A stretch of DNA of 64,000 nucleotides from Rariglobus hedericola (GCF_007559335.1 NZ_VMBG01000001.1:1736001-1800000), one strand, 5' to 3'; numbered from the stretch's first letter, positions 9,999 to 18,685 are shown. Numbers and translations are program-made. The notes: generated from the letters alone by a model not told the origin.

Positions 9999-10788
9999 GC
10001 CGCGACTCACGCGTCCGGCCACCGTGTTGACAACGCGAAAACACGGCTTGCTGGGCGCAACCCTGGCGTTGGCCGCGCTCGCCTTGGGTGGTTGCTCCAC
10101 TCCCGGGCCCAACCACGCCTACCTCGCCCGCCTCGCCGAGGAACCGATCATCGACGTGCTCCCCGGCGCGCCCGACGTCGACATCCCGACTTATTTATCC
10201 GGTCTGCAAGATCTCTACGGTATCGCCTACGATCCGTTCACCGATCATCTTTTTCTACGGATTTATCCCGGCGATTTCATCCGCGTGATCGACCGCCCCG
10301 CCCGTAAAATCAAACGCAGCTTCGTCGTCAAAGATCTCCCGCCCGGTCCAGGCGACCTCGCGATCCGCTCCAGCGACCGCCACCTGTTCTTCGTTCACCC
10401 CACCGAGCCCGCCGTCATCGAAACCACGCTCTACGGCGTGATCGTGCGCACCATCACATTCGAAAACGTCCAGGGCTCTCCCGCCGGCGTCGCCTATGAT
10501 CAAAAGCGAGACCAGCTCCTGATTCTTCAGGGCGGTGACCTCGCCCACGTCGGCCGCTACGATCTCAAAGGCAAACGCCTCTCGGGCGTCGCGCTCGATC
10601 GTAATGTCCGCCTTGTTTCCCTCGCGTATGATTCCGTCGCCGCCGAGTTCTACGTGCCGTTGCTCGACGAAGCCGCCGTCGGTATTTTCGACGCGAAGGG
10701 CCACTTTTTGCGCAAGCTCTCCACGCCCGACGGCACCGCCCACGATTTCGTTGACGTAGGCGAACGCTCGTTGATCCGGATGTTTTAA
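9997..10788 (+). CDS. Lipoprotein with beta-propeller-like repeats, function unknown
   Basis: A 263-residue protein with a lipoprotein signal: a basic N-terminus, a hydrophobic core (LLGATLALAALAL) and the lipobox GGC, giving a mature Cys near residue 32. The mature part consists of short beta-rich repeats (LYGIAYDPFTDHLF, PAGVAYDQKRDQLL, LVSLAYDSVAAEFY), a spacing typical of NHL/SMP-30-like propellers. No catalytic motif is recognised. The ATG at 9997 is preceded by GAAGG with eight bases spacing, which supports this start over GTG 10024 or TTG 10027. It probably sits on the periplasmic face of the outer membrane. The hydrolase gene follows 16 bases later and may be co-transcribed. Confidence 0.8.
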   Translation: MPRLTRPATVLTTRKHGLLGATLALAALALGGCSTPGPNHAYLARLAEEPIIDVLPGAPDVDIPTYLSGLQDLYGIAYDPFTDHLFLRIYPGDFIRVIDRPARKIKRSFVVKDLPPGPGDLAIRSSDRHLFFVHPTEPAVIETTLYGVIVRTITFENVQGSPAGVAYDQKRDQLLILQGGDLAHVGRYDLKGKRLSGVALDRNVRLVSLAYDSVAAEFYVPLLDEAAVGIFDAKGHFLRKLSTPDGTAHDFVDVGERSLIRMF

Positions 10789-10804
10789 CTTTTCCCCGCA
10801 ATCC

Positions 10805-11767
10805 ATGCCACTCGTAGACAAACCTCTCTCCGAACTCCGCACTTATCAGGGCCGCAACCCTCGCCCCGCCGACTTCGACGCCTATTGGTCCGAAGCCCTC
10901 CGCGAACTCGACGCGACTCCGCCGAAACCCGAACTCGTCCCGTCCACCGCCATCGCGCCCAAGGGCGTTGAGTGCTTCGATCTCTGGTTCACCGGCGTCG
11001 GCGGCGCCCGCATCTACGCCAAATATCTCCGCCCCGCCGGCGCGAAAAACGCCCCCGCCGTCCTTCAGTTTCACGGTTACTCCGGCAACGGCGGCGACTG
11101 GGCCGGCAAGCTCGGTTACGTGGGTCAGGGCTTCTGCGTCGCCTCAATGGATGCCCGCGGTCAAGGCGGTCGCTCCGAGGACAAGGGCGGCGTGCAGGGC
11201 ACGACCCTCAACGGCCATATCATCCGCGGCCTCGACGATCCCAACCCGCACAACCTGCTTTTCCGTAATATTTATCTGGATACCGCCCAGCTCGCCCGCG
11301 CCGTCATGAGCCTGCCCGAAGTCGACGCCGCGCGTGTGGGCGCGATGGGCGGCTCGCAAGGTGGCGCCCTCACCATCGCCTGTGCCGCACTGGAACCCCG
11401 CATCAAGCGCGCCTCGACGGTTTTCCCCTTCCTCTGCGATTACCAGCGCGTCTGGGAAATGGATCAGGCCAAGGATGCCTACGCCGAGTTGAAATACTTC
11501 TTCCGCAACTTCGATCCCCGCCACGAACGCGAAGTGGAGATTTTCACCAAGCTCGGCTACATCGATCTCCAGTTTCTCGCCCCGCGCATCAAGGCCGAGG
11601 TGCTCATGTTCACCGGTCTCATGGACACGATCTGCCCGCCCAGTTCGCAGTTCGCCGCCTACAACAAGATGACCTGCAAGAAGGACGTCGTGATCTATCC
11701 TGACTTCGGCCACGAGGGCCTGCCGGCCGAAGGCGACCGCACCTTCAACTTCATGCTCGGCCTGTAA
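10805..11767 (+). CDS. Acetyl-xylan esterase-type alpha/beta hydrolase (AXE1 family)
   Basis: A 320-residue serine esterase of the AXE1/cephalosporin-C deacetylase family (CE7). The nucleophile elbow GGSQGG gives Ser184; Asp274 (GLMDTICPP) and His303 (DFGHEG) complete the triad. The oxyanion region is QFHGYSGNGGDW near 88-99, and the family marker RGQGGRSED is at 118-126. CE7 enzymes remove acetyl groups from xylo-oligosaccharides and small substrates. There is no signal peptide, so it acts in the cytoplasm on imported sugars. The 3' end overlaps the convergent dehydratase gene by 17 bases. The neighbouring lipoprotein gene lies upstream in the same direction. Confidence 0.92.
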   Translation: MPLVDKPLSELRTYQGRNPRPADFDAYWSEALRELDATPPKPELVPSTAIAPKGVECFDLWFTGVGGARIYAKYLRPAGAKNAPAVLQFHGYSGNGGDWAGKLGYVGQGFCVASMDARGQGGRSEDKGGVQGTTLNGHIIRGLDDPNPHNLLFRNIYLDTAQLARAVMSLPEVDAARVGAMGGSQGGALTIACAALEPRIKRASTVFPFLCDYQRVWEMDQAKDAYAELKYFFRNFDPRHEREVEIFTKLGYIDLQFLAPRIKAEVLMFTGLMDTICPPSSQFAAYNKMTCKKDVVIYPDFGHEGLPAEGDRTFNFMLGL

Positions 11768-12059
11768 GGGACGCGCGCAGCTTCTCCATCCGTCCCGCCA
11801 GTTCGACGTCCTTCGCGGTCACTTTGTTGCCCGCGTCATGCGTCGCGAGACGGATGGAGACCTTATTGTAAACGTTGGTCCATTCCGGATGGTGATCCAG
11901 GGCGTCCGCCTCGAAACCGGCCCGCAGCATAAATCCCATCGCCTCGCGGAAATCGCCAAACTCCAGCGTCTTCACGAGCGCGTCGCAGTTCCAGGCCCAC
12001 CCGGACAGGTGGGTCAACGCGTGTTCGATTTCAGCAGGCGTCAATGGCTGGGTTTTCAT
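11751..12059 (-). CDS. Pterin-4a-carbinolamine dehydratase
   Basis: A 102-residue single-domain protein with the PCD signature DALDHHPEWTNVYNKVSIRL, including the active-site histidines His56 and His57 and the later His74-Asp75 (ATHDAG). The enzyme dehydrates 4a-hydroxytetrahydropterin formed by aromatic amino-acid hydroxylases; many bacteria without such a hydroxylase keep it for other pterin chemistry. No hydroxylase gene is in the window, so its role here is open. The length is normal. It stands alone on the reverse strand, between the esterase and uppS, and its stop lies within the esterase's last codons. Confidence 0.92.
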   Translation of the reverse strand: MKTQPLTPAEIEHALTHLSGWAWNCDALVKTLEFGDFREAMGFMLRAGFEADALDHHPEWTNVYNKVSIRLATHDAGNKVTAKDVELAGRMEKLRASLTGRA

Positions 12060-12128
12060 GCCGCAAAACTGCCTTCGTAAGCCTGCTTGTCAAAGCCCGC
12101 CGTCACGCCCTAACTCGCTCCTCCGCCC

Positions 12129-12872
12129 ATGCCTGTCACGCCCGCCCAAGTCCCTGCCCACGTCGCCATCATCATGGACGGCAACGGTCGCTGGGCCAAA
12201 CAACGAGGTCTCCCGCGCATCGAAGGCCACCGTCGCGGGGTCGAAACCGTCCGCAGCATCATCGACGCCGCCAAGGAGCTCGGCATCCGTTATCTCACGC
12301 TTTACGCTTTTTCCGTCGAGAACTGGAAGCGTCCGCAGGACGAGGTCGGCGCGCTCATGTCGTTGCTGGAATATTTCCTGAAACGCGAAACCGCCACCTT
12401 GGTTAAAAACAAGGTCCGCCTGCTCACCATCGGCCGCACGCAAGATCTGCCCGAGGTCGTCCGCCGCCAGCTCGACGCCGCCATCGCAGCCACGGCCGGC
12501 TTCACCGATCATACGCTCGTTCTCGCGCTCAACTACGGCTCGCGCACCGAGGTGATCGACGCCGCCCGCGCCTATGCCACGGCCGTCGCCGCCGGCGAGA
12601 TCAGCCCCAATGACAGCTCGTGGGAGACGTTCGCCCGCCACCTTTACACCCGCGATCTGCCCGACCCCGACCTCGTCATCCGCACTTCGGGCGAACACCG
12701 CGTCAGCAACTTTCTCCTGCTTCAGGCCGCCTACGCCGAATTCGTGTTCACTCCCGTGCCCTGGCCCGATTTCACCAAAGCCGATCTCGTCGCCGCCATC
12801 GAAGTTTACAACAAACGCGAACGCCGTTTCGGCCAGACCAGCGAACAGCTCAAACCCGTCACCACCGCCTGA
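12129..12872 (+). CDS. uppS: Isoprenyl (undecaprenyl) diphosphate synthase
   Basis: A 247-residue cis-prenyltransferase. The diphosphate-binding motif HVAIIMDGNGRWA gives the essential Asp17, and downstream markers are HRRGVETV, LYAFSVENWKRP and RTSGEHRVSNF. It condenses isopentenyl diphosphate onto farnesyl diphosphate to make the C55 carrier lipid for peptidoglycan and LPS. It starts a forward run with cdsA (14 bases later), dxr, rseP and ispG. This uppS-cdsA-dxr-rseP order is the classical conserved cluster, so substrate supply (dxr, ispG) and use (uppS) are probably co-transcribed. Confidence 0.96.
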   Translation: MPVTPAQVPAHVAIIMDGNGRWAKQRGLPRIEGHRRGVETVRSIIDAAKELGIRYLTLYAFSVENWKRPQDEVGALMSLLEYFLKRETATLVKNKVRLLTIGRTQDLPEVVRRQLDAAIAATAGFTDHTLVLALNYGSRTEVIDAARAYATAVAAGEISPNDSSWETFARHLYTRDLPDPDLVIRTSGEHRVSNFLLLQAAYAEFVFTPVPWPDFTKADLVAAIEVYNKRERRFGQTSEQLKPVTTA

Positions 12873-12886
12873 TCCCGCCAACCACC

Positions 12887-13714
12887 ATGGCCAAACGTAT
12901 TTTCAGCACCGTCCTCCTCTGGCTCATCATCCTGGCGACGATGTATTTCTTCCAGGCACGCGGCGGCATCGTGCTGCTCGTCCTCGTTTCCACACTCACC
13001 TTGCGTGAGTTTTACCAGATGGTCGTTCGCATGGGCCACGCACCCTTCGCCCGCATCGGCCTGCTCTTCGGTGCCGCCATCACGCTGGCCCCGGTCGCCG
13101 TCGGCCACTGCGCATTGATCACTCCGGAAAACCTCCTCGCCGTCGCCGCGATCTCCTTCGCGATTTTGATCATCAGCGCACGCACGCCGGAAAATCGCGT
13201 CGAGTCCCTCGGCTGGACGCTCTTCGGCCTGGTTTACGTGCCGTTCATGCTGCAATTCCTCGTGCGCATCCTGCTCATCGAGGGACCTCACGCCGGCACC
13301 GGACTCGCCCTCGTGCTCTGGCTCATCGCCGTCTCAAAATTCTGCGACGTCGGCGCGCTTCTCAGCGGCATGGCGTTTGGCAAACACAAGATGGCCCCGG
13401 TCATCAGCCCCAAGAAAACCTGGGAAGGCGCCATCGGCGGTCTGATCACTTCCGCCGCCCTCGGCGCCGGCATCGTGTATGCGTTTGGCCAATACTTTCC
13501 CGCCACCCTCACGCCGTTGGTGGCCGCCGCCATCGCGCTGCCCATCGCCGCGCTCGGCATCATCTCCGATCTCGTCGAATCCGTGATCAAGCGCCGCGCC
13601 AACACCAAGGACTCTGGCGCCACCATCCCCGGCATCGGCGGCATGTTCGACCTCTCCGACAGCCTCATCCTCACCGCGCCCGCCGGCTACCTGATCTTCA
13701 TCAGCCTGTTGTGA
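12887..13714 (+). CDS. cdsA: Phosphatidate cytidylyltransferase
   Basis: A 275-residue polytopic membrane protein that makes CDP-diacylglycerol from phosphatidate and CTP. The C-terminal signature is recognisable (SVIKRRANTKDSG, then IPGIGGMFDLSDS), but two normally conserved positions differ: His of the PGHGG motif is Ile and the following Arg of LDR is Leu. Lys and Asp of KRxxxxKD are present. A longer open frame runs upstream through uppS, but this ATG, 14 bases after the uppS stop, precedes the expected first helix. The stop TGA overlaps the dxr start as GTGA. Confidence 0.92.
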   Translation: MAKRIFSTVLLWLIILATMYFFQARGGIVLLVLVSTLTLREFYQMVVRMGHAPFARIGLLFGAAITLAPVAVGHCALITPENLLAVAAISFAILIISARTPENRVESLGWTLFGLVYVPFMLQFLVRILLIEGPHAGTGLALVLWLIAVSKFCDVGALLSGMAFGKHKMAPVISPKKTWEGAIGGLITSAALGAGIVYAFGQYFPATLTPLVAAAIALPIAALGIISDLVESVIKRRANTKDSGATIPGIGGMFDLSDSLILTAPAGYLIFISLL

Positions 13715-14913
13715 GTCGAACGCCTCTCGTGCCCACCGCCTCTCGCAAACGCGTCGTCCTCCTCGGCGCCACCGGCTCCATCGGTGAAAACACCTTGCGC
13801 GTGATCGCCGCGCATCCCGACAAACTCGAACTCGTCGCCATCGCCGCGCGTGGCAATTGGGAAAAACTCGCCGCCATCGCCCAGAAATTCCGCGTGCCTC
13901 ACGTCGGTTTGTTTGACGACTCCGCCCTCGCCGCCGCCCGCACGTCCGCCGCGTTTCCTGCCGGCACCGTTTTCCACGGCGGACTCTCCGGCCTCACCGA
14001 TCTCGCCCGCCTGCCCGAGGCCGACACCGTCCTCGTCGCCGTCGTCGGCACCACCGGTCTCGAACCGGCGCTCGCCGCCCTCGCCTCCGGCAAAAATCTC
14101 GCCCTCGCCTCCAAGGAAATCCTCGTCCTCGCCGGCAAGTTCGTGATGGCCGCCGCTCGTGCCTCCGGTGCGCAACTCCTGCCGGTCGACAGCGAACACA
14201 ACGCCGTTTTCCAGTGCCTGCAGGGTCATTCCTCGGCCGACATCGCCCGCATCACGCTCACCGCCAGCGGCGGCGCGTTTCGCGATTGGCCCGTCGAACG
14301 TCTCGCGCACGTCACCCCCGCCGACGCGACCAAACACCCCAACTGGTCGATGGGCCCCAAGATCACCGTGGACTCCGCCACGCTCGCCAACAAAGGCCTC
14401 GAACTCATCGAAGCCCGCGAGCTCTTCGGCCTGCGCGCCGACCAGTGCCACGCCGTCATCCATCCGCAAAGCATCGTCCACGCGCTCGTTGGTTTTAACG
14501 ACGGCTCGACCCTTGCCCAACTGTGCCCGCCTTCGATGACGTTCCCGATCCAGCACGCGTTGCTGCATCCGGCCCGCGCGCCCGGCACCGACGCCGCCCT
14601 CGATTTCAGCCAACTCCTCTCGCTCGAATTCCGCCCCATCGACGAAACGCGCTTCCCCATGATGCGCCTCGCCCGCGAAGCCATGCATGCCGGCGGAGTC
14701 GCCCCCGCCATCTACAACGCCGCCAACGAAGTGGCCGTCGCCGCCTTCCTCGCCGGCCACGTTCCCTTTGTTGCGATTCCACACGTCGTGGATAAAACTC
14801 TGGCCAAGCTCGATTCCTTTGAACCTTCCGACCTCGCCGCAGTCCTAGCCGTTGACGCCGAAGCCCGCCGCGTCGCCACTTCCGAACTCCCCGCCCTCAG
14901 CTCCCAGCTCTAG
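13711..14913 (+). CDS. dxr: 1-deoxy-D-xylulose 5-phosphate reductoisomerase
   Basis: A 400-residue enzyme of the MEP pathway converting DXP to MEP with NADPH. It carries the NADPH loop LLGATGSIGENTL near the N-terminus, the metal/substrate motif PVDSEHNAVFQCLQG, SGGAFRDWP, and MGPKITVDSATLANKG. The start is GTG 13711, overlapping the cdsA stop by four bases (GTGA), which implies reinitiation. A second GTG at 13729 would remove six residues. The last residues (ALSSQL) lie beyond the conserved domain and are encoded by part of a short CTCAGCTC-type repeat that continues into the gap before rseP. Confidence 0.96.
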   Translation: MSRTPLVPTASRKRVVLLGATGSIGENTLRVIAAHPDKLELVAIAARGNWEKLAAIAQKFRVPHVGLFDDSALAAARTSAAFPAGTVFHGGLSGLTDLARLPEADTVLVAVVGTTGLEPALAALASGKNLALASKEILVLAGKFVMAAARASGAQLLPVDSEHNAVFQCLQGHSSADIARITLTASGGAFRDWPVERLAHVTPADATKHPNWSMGPKITVDSATLANKGLELIEARELFGLRADQCHAVIHPQSIVHALVGFNDGSTLAQLCPPSMTFPIQHALLHPARAPGTDAALDFSQLLSLEFRPIDETRFPMMRLAREAMHAGGVAPAIYNAANEVAVAAFLAGHVPFVAIPHVVDKTLAKLDSFEPSDLAAVLAVDAEARRVATSELPALSSQL

Positions 14914-14926
14914 ACTCTCAGCTTTC
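14896..14926 (+). repeat. CTCAGCTC-type short repeat spanning the dxr stop codon
   Basis: Two imperfect copies of a 10-11 base unit (CTCAGCTCCCAGCTC, ACTCTCAGCTTTC) bridge the dxr stop and the intergenic space before rseP. Similar units occur at 34764-34795 (reverse sense) and 41621-41652. Function unknown. Confidence 0.6.
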
Positions 14927-14930
14927 CCGT

Positions 14931-16355
14931 ATGGACATCTTCCACACCCTCTTCTCCAGCGCCTGGTCGATCCTGCTTGTTGCCGTGTTTTTCGGCGGCT
15001 CCATCTTCGTCCACGAGCTCGGCCACTTCCTCGCCGCACGCCGTCGCGGTGTCATTGTGGAACGGTTCTCCATCGGTTTCGGTCCCAAGATTTTTTCATG
15101 GAAGGGCAAGGACGGCGTCGAATACCGCCTCTCATGGCTGCCGCTCGGCGGTTATGTCGCCCTGCCGCAGCTCGCCGACATGCGCGGCATCGAAGGCGAA
15201 AGCCACGCCGATCTCAAAAAGACGCCTCCGCCCAATTACTCCACGCGCATGATCGTTTTTGGCGCCGGCGCATTCTTTAACATCATCTTCGCCTTCGCCC
15301 TCGCCTGCATCATCTGGGGCGTAGGTCTGCCCACGAGCAGCGAACAAGCCACCACCCGCATCGGCTACGTTGTGGATACGGTCACCACGTCCGACGGCGC
15401 CAAGGTCACCAGTCCCGCCGTCGAAGCCGGTCTGCGCATCGGTGACACCGTGCGGGCCATCGACGGACACAAAATCGAAACCTGGCAGGAACTCATGCAG
15501 GTTCTCCTCACCAGCGCCGGCCGCACGACCGACGGCACGCGCCGCGAAGCCATTTTCACCATCGAGCGCGACGGCCAGCTCCTCGATCTTACCGTTCACC
15601 CCGTTCTCGCCGGCAATGAAAAAGACCGCCGCGTGGGCATCGCACCGGGTTACGAATTGGTCATCCATCAGGCCGCCGCCGGCAGCTTCGGAGCCACCGC
15701 CGGTTTCCAGCCGAAGGACCGCCTCGCTGCGTTGAACGACACTCCCATCCTCAACATCCAGACCTACGGCGACATCCTCAAAGCCACCGCCGACCAGCCC
15801 GTGCGCGCTCTCGTAAAACGCGGCGAAGGCACCGTCACCCTCACCATCCCCGCCCGCACCGGCAGCAAGGACGCAACGGAGCTCGGCCTGTCCTTCACGA
15901 CCGACTCCAGCCTGACCTATCCGAACCCGTTCAAGCAGCTCGGCGACAACATTTCGATGACCTACCGGACGTTCGCCAGTCTGGTCAACCCGCAGTCCGA
16001 TGTCGGCATTTCGAAGCTCAGCGGTCCCGTCGGCATCGCCCGCGTCTTCCACATGGCTGCGCAGGCCGACATCCGCTACGTCCTCTGGTTTACGATTCTG
16101 GTCAACGTGAACCTCGCTATCATGAATCTCCTGCCGATCCCGGTATTGGACGGCGGCCACATGCTCTTCGCCACCATCGGAAAACTTCGCGGCCGCAACC
16201 TGCCCGCCCAGTTCATCGCGACGACCCAAAGCGTGTTCATGGTCCTGCTCTTCTCGATGATGATTTACGTGAGCTTCTTCGACGTCCGCCGCTGGAACCG
16301 TGACTCCCGCGCCGAACGTGCCGAGCAAACCGCCCCGGCCGAGCCCGCGAAGTAA
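14931..16355 (+). CDS. rseP: RseP-type site-2 zinc metalloprotease
   Basis: A 474-residue intramembrane protease. The zinc-binding HELGH motif (His28, Glu29, His32) lies in the first membrane helix; a second helix near 105-125, PDZ regions at about 150-320 and the C-terminal motif NLLPIPVLDGGHM, whose Asp is the third metal ligand, follow. It cleaves single-pass membrane proteins such as anti-sigma factors or remnant signal peptides within the inner membrane. The target is not evident: no sigma/anti-sigma pair lies nearby. Its position in the uppS-cdsA-dxr cluster is conserved in many phyla. It is slightly longer than E. coli RseP (450). Confidence 0.95.
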   Translation: MDIFHTLFSSAWSILLVAVFFGGSIFVHELGHFLAARRRGVIVERFSIGFGPKIFSWKGKDGVEYRLSWLPLGGYVALPQLADMRGIEGESHADLKKTPPPNYSTRMIVFGAGAFFNIIFAFALACIIWGVGLPTSSEQATTRIGYVVDTVTTSDGAKVTSPAVEAGLRIGDTVRAIDGHKIETWQELMQVLLTSAGRTTDGTRREAIFTIERDGQLLDLTVHPVLAGNEKDRRVGIAPGYELVIHQAAAGSFGATAGFQPKDRLAALNDTPILNIQTYGDILKATADQPVRALVKRGEGTVTLTIPARTGSKDATELGLSFTTDSSLTYPNPFKQLGDNISMTYRTFASLVNPQSDVGISKLSGPVGIARVFHMAAQADIRYVLWFTILVNVNLAIMNLLPIPVLDGGHMLFATIGKLRGRNLPAQFIATTQSVFMVLLFSMMIYVSFFDVRRWNRDSRAERAEQTAPAEPAK

Positions 16356-16364
16356 ATCAGGCTT

Positions 16365-16402
16365 CATCATTGGTCACTGGACATTAGACGGGAGTCATTC
16401 GA
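16365..16402 (+). repeat. Degenerate GTCATT/GGTCACT repeat ahead of ispG
   Basis: The rseP-ispG gap holds a chain of degenerate seven-base units (ATTGGTCACTGGACATTAG, then GGAGTCATTCG). A clearly related run (CATTCGTCAGGGGTCATTCG) lies just before proA at 40664-40690. Both end 10-20 bases before an ATG. Function unknown. Confidence 0.5.
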
Positions 16403-16415
16403 GCGTTAGCTCGCC

Positions 16416-18476
16416 ATGTCCTACTGCGCATCCCGTTTTCACACCGTCCGTCGTCTCACGCATGAAGTGATGGTCGGTCAGGTCGGCGTCGGCGGCGTCA
16501 ACCCCGTCCGCGTCCAGTCGATGACGACCAGTGACACGCAGGACATCGCCGCCACCGTCAAGCAGTCCATCGCGCTGGCCGAGGTCGGCTGCGAAATCAT
16601 CCGCATCACCGCGCCCAACGTGCCCGCCGCGAAATGCCTTAAGGACATTCGCGAGCAATTCAGCGCCGCCGGCTTCGGCCACATCCCGCTCGTGGCCGAC
16701 ATTCATTTCCTCCCCTCGGCCGCCATGGAGGCCGTCGAACACGTCGAAAAAGTCCGCGTCAACCCGGGCAACTACGCCGACAAAAAGAAATTCGCCGTCA
16801 AAGAGTATTCGGATTCCGACTACGATCTCGAACTCCAGCGTCTCCACGAGTCCTTCTCCCCACTGGTCCTTCGAGCCAAGACGCTCGGGCGCTCCCTGCG
16901 CATCGGCACCAACCACGGGTCCCTCTCCGATCGCATCATGAATCGTTACGGCGACACGCCGCTCGGCATGGTGGAGAGTGCGCTAGAGTTTCTCCGCATC
17001 GGCGAAAGCCACGGCTTCAAACAGATGATCCTCTCGATGAAGTCATCGAATCCGAAGGTCATGATCGAGGCCTACCGCCTGCTCGTGGAGCACATGAACC
17101 GCGCCGGTATGAATTACCCGCTCCACCTCGGCGTCACCGAGGCCGGTGACGGCGAGGACGGTCGCATCAAGAGCGCCATCGGCATCGGCAGTCTCCTCTA
17201 CGACGGACTCGGCGACACCATCCGCGTCTCGCTCACCGAGGACAGCGTTTACGAAGTGCCCGTCGCCCAGGCACTCGTCAAAAAAGCCATGTCGCTGTGG
17301 CAACCTCCCTCGACGCTCACCGCCTCGCCATTCGCCCGCTTCACCGCGACGGCGGACGCGATTGATCCGTTCCATTTCTCGCGACGCCCGGTTCAGTCCC
17401 TCCCGCTGTCCGCCACCGCCCCGGTCGGACCTGAACAACCGCCTCGTGTCATCGTGCGCGCGGCTTCGATCGACGCGTTGCCCGAAACCCTCACCCAACT
17501 CGCCTCGCCTCGCCTCGCCGACACGCCCGCCGAAGGCGTGCTCATCGCCATCGACAGCGCCTCCGACCTGCAAGCCGTCGCCCGCATCCTCGCCGCAGCA
17601 ACCCAGCCACCTATCGCCGTGCTTGAGTTGTCCGCCTCACTGGCACCCGCCGCCGTCGCCGCCGCCTCCGAGGATTTCAAATCACCCGCGATTTTCCTGC
17701 GCAGCTTTGGCGAGGATGACGTCGAACCGCTGCTCTCATTCGTAGAGTTCACGCGCGCCCGCGGCCACACGCTCGCCATCGCCACCACCGCCTGCGCCCT
17801 CGCCTCGCTCGCCCCCGCCCTGCCCGCGCTCGGCGACGACCGCCTCATCTTCACGCTCTCCAATCCGGCGGCCTCGCTGGGCAATGCGCACCCTCATCCC
17901 ACCGGCGCCTACCGCGCCCTCGTCGAGCAGCTCCGTCTCGCCGGCTCGCGCGCTCCGCTCTGGATTCGCAACACCGCCGCCACCACCGTCCACGGCGATC
18001 CGTCCTTTCTCTCGCGTCTGCTCGACGCCGCCATCCTCACCGGCTCGCTGTTGTGCGACGGACTCGGCGACCTCGTTTCCATCGAGACCGAAGCCGACGC
18101 ACCACGCGCCACCAAGGTTGCTTACAACGTCCTTCAAGGCGCCGGCGCGCGCATCTCGAAAACCGAGTTCGTCGCCTGCCCCTCCTGCGGCCGCACGCTC
18201 TTCGATCTGCAAACGACCACGCAACGCATCCGCGCCCAGACCGGCCACCTGAAGGGCGTGAAGCTCGCCATCATGGGATGCATCGTGAACGGCCCCGGCG
18301 AGATGGCCGACGCCGACTTCGGCTACGTCGGCGGCGCGCCCGGCAAGATCAACCTCTACGTCGGCAAAACCTGCGTCCAATACAACATCCCTCAGGTCGA
18401 GGCCGACGCCCGCCTTATTTCTCTCATCAAAGAACACGGCAAATGGTTCGATCCGGCGCCTGTCACCGCCCCGTAA
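16416..18476 (+). CDS. ispG: 4-hydroxy-3-methylbut-2-enyl diphosphate synthase, long form
   Basis: The [4Fe-4S] enzyme that converts MEcPP to HMBPP in the MEP pathway. At 686 residues it is the long, three-domain type: an N-terminal TIM-barrel (VQSMTTSDTQDIAATVKQ near 31-48), a large middle insertion (about 300-560) and the C-terminal cluster domain. Cluster ligands are Cys588 and Cys591 (ACPSCGRT) and Cys622 (MGCIVNGPGE), followed by the conserved Glu. Proteobacterial enzymes lack the middle domain, whereas plants, Bacteroidetes and PVC bacteria have it. It ends the isoprenoid run; its stop is followed by the candidate origin region. Confidence 0.96.
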   Translation: MSYCASRFHTVRRLTHEVMVGQVGVGGVNPVRVQSMTTSDTQDIAATVKQSIALAEVGCEIIRITAPNVPAAKCLKDIREQFSAAGFGHIPLVADIHFLPSAAMEAVEHVEKVRVNPGNYADKKKFAVKEYSDSDYDLELQRLHESFSPLVLRAKTLGRSLRIGTNHGSLSDRIMNRYGDTPLGMVESALEFLRIGESHGFKQMILSMKSSNPKVMIEAYRLLVEHMNRAGMNYPLHLGVTEAGDGEDGRIKSAIGIGSLLYDGLGDTIRVSLTEDSVYEVPVAQALVKKAMSLWQPPSTLTASPFARFTATADAIDPFHFSRRPVQSLPLSATAPVGPEQPPRVIVRAASIDALPETLTQLASPRLADTPAEGVLIAIDSASDLQAVARILAAATQPPIAVLELSASLAPAAVAAASEDFKSPAIFLRSFGEDDVEPLLSFVEFTRARGHTLAIATTACALASLAPALPALGDDRLIFTLSNPAASLGNAHPHPTGAYRALVEQLRLAGSRAPLWIRNTAATTVHGDPSFLSRLLDAAILTGSLLCDGLGDLVSIETEADAPRATKVAYNVLQGAGARISKTEFVACPSCGRTLFDLQTTTQRIRAQTGHLKGVKLAIMGCIVNGPGEMADADFGYVGGAPGKINLYVGKTCVQYNIPQVEADARLISLIKEHGKWFDPAPVTAP

Positions 18477-18660
18477 CCGGTTCGTCACTCCGGCTCCAAA
18501 AACCGCCTGACCCGTCAAGCCTTGGTCACACATTCGTTGCAATTCGCAGTGATTACCTAGGTAAAATAAGCCGCGTAATGCCGGAGCCCCTACAACCCCG
18601 CAGTTTTTTTGCCTCTGGCCCGAAAGTTGCGTTTTCGTGGCAAACAAAAAACCAAAAAAC

Positions 18661-18685
18661 TTATCCGCAAATACGATGTGAATAA
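18661..18685. promoter_or_regulatory. Pair of DnaA boxes (candidate)
   Basis: TTATCCGCA at 18661-18669 (one mismatch to TTATCCACA) and TGTGAATAA at 18677-18685, the reverse complement of TTATTCACA. They face each other across seven bases, upstream of dnaA. Confidence 0.6.

Noticed and set aside
11144-11713. Open frames on the reverse strand under the AXE1 gene
   Set aside because: The composition is His/Glu/Gly-biased as in reverse frames of GC-rich genes, and AXE1 has all its catalytic residues.
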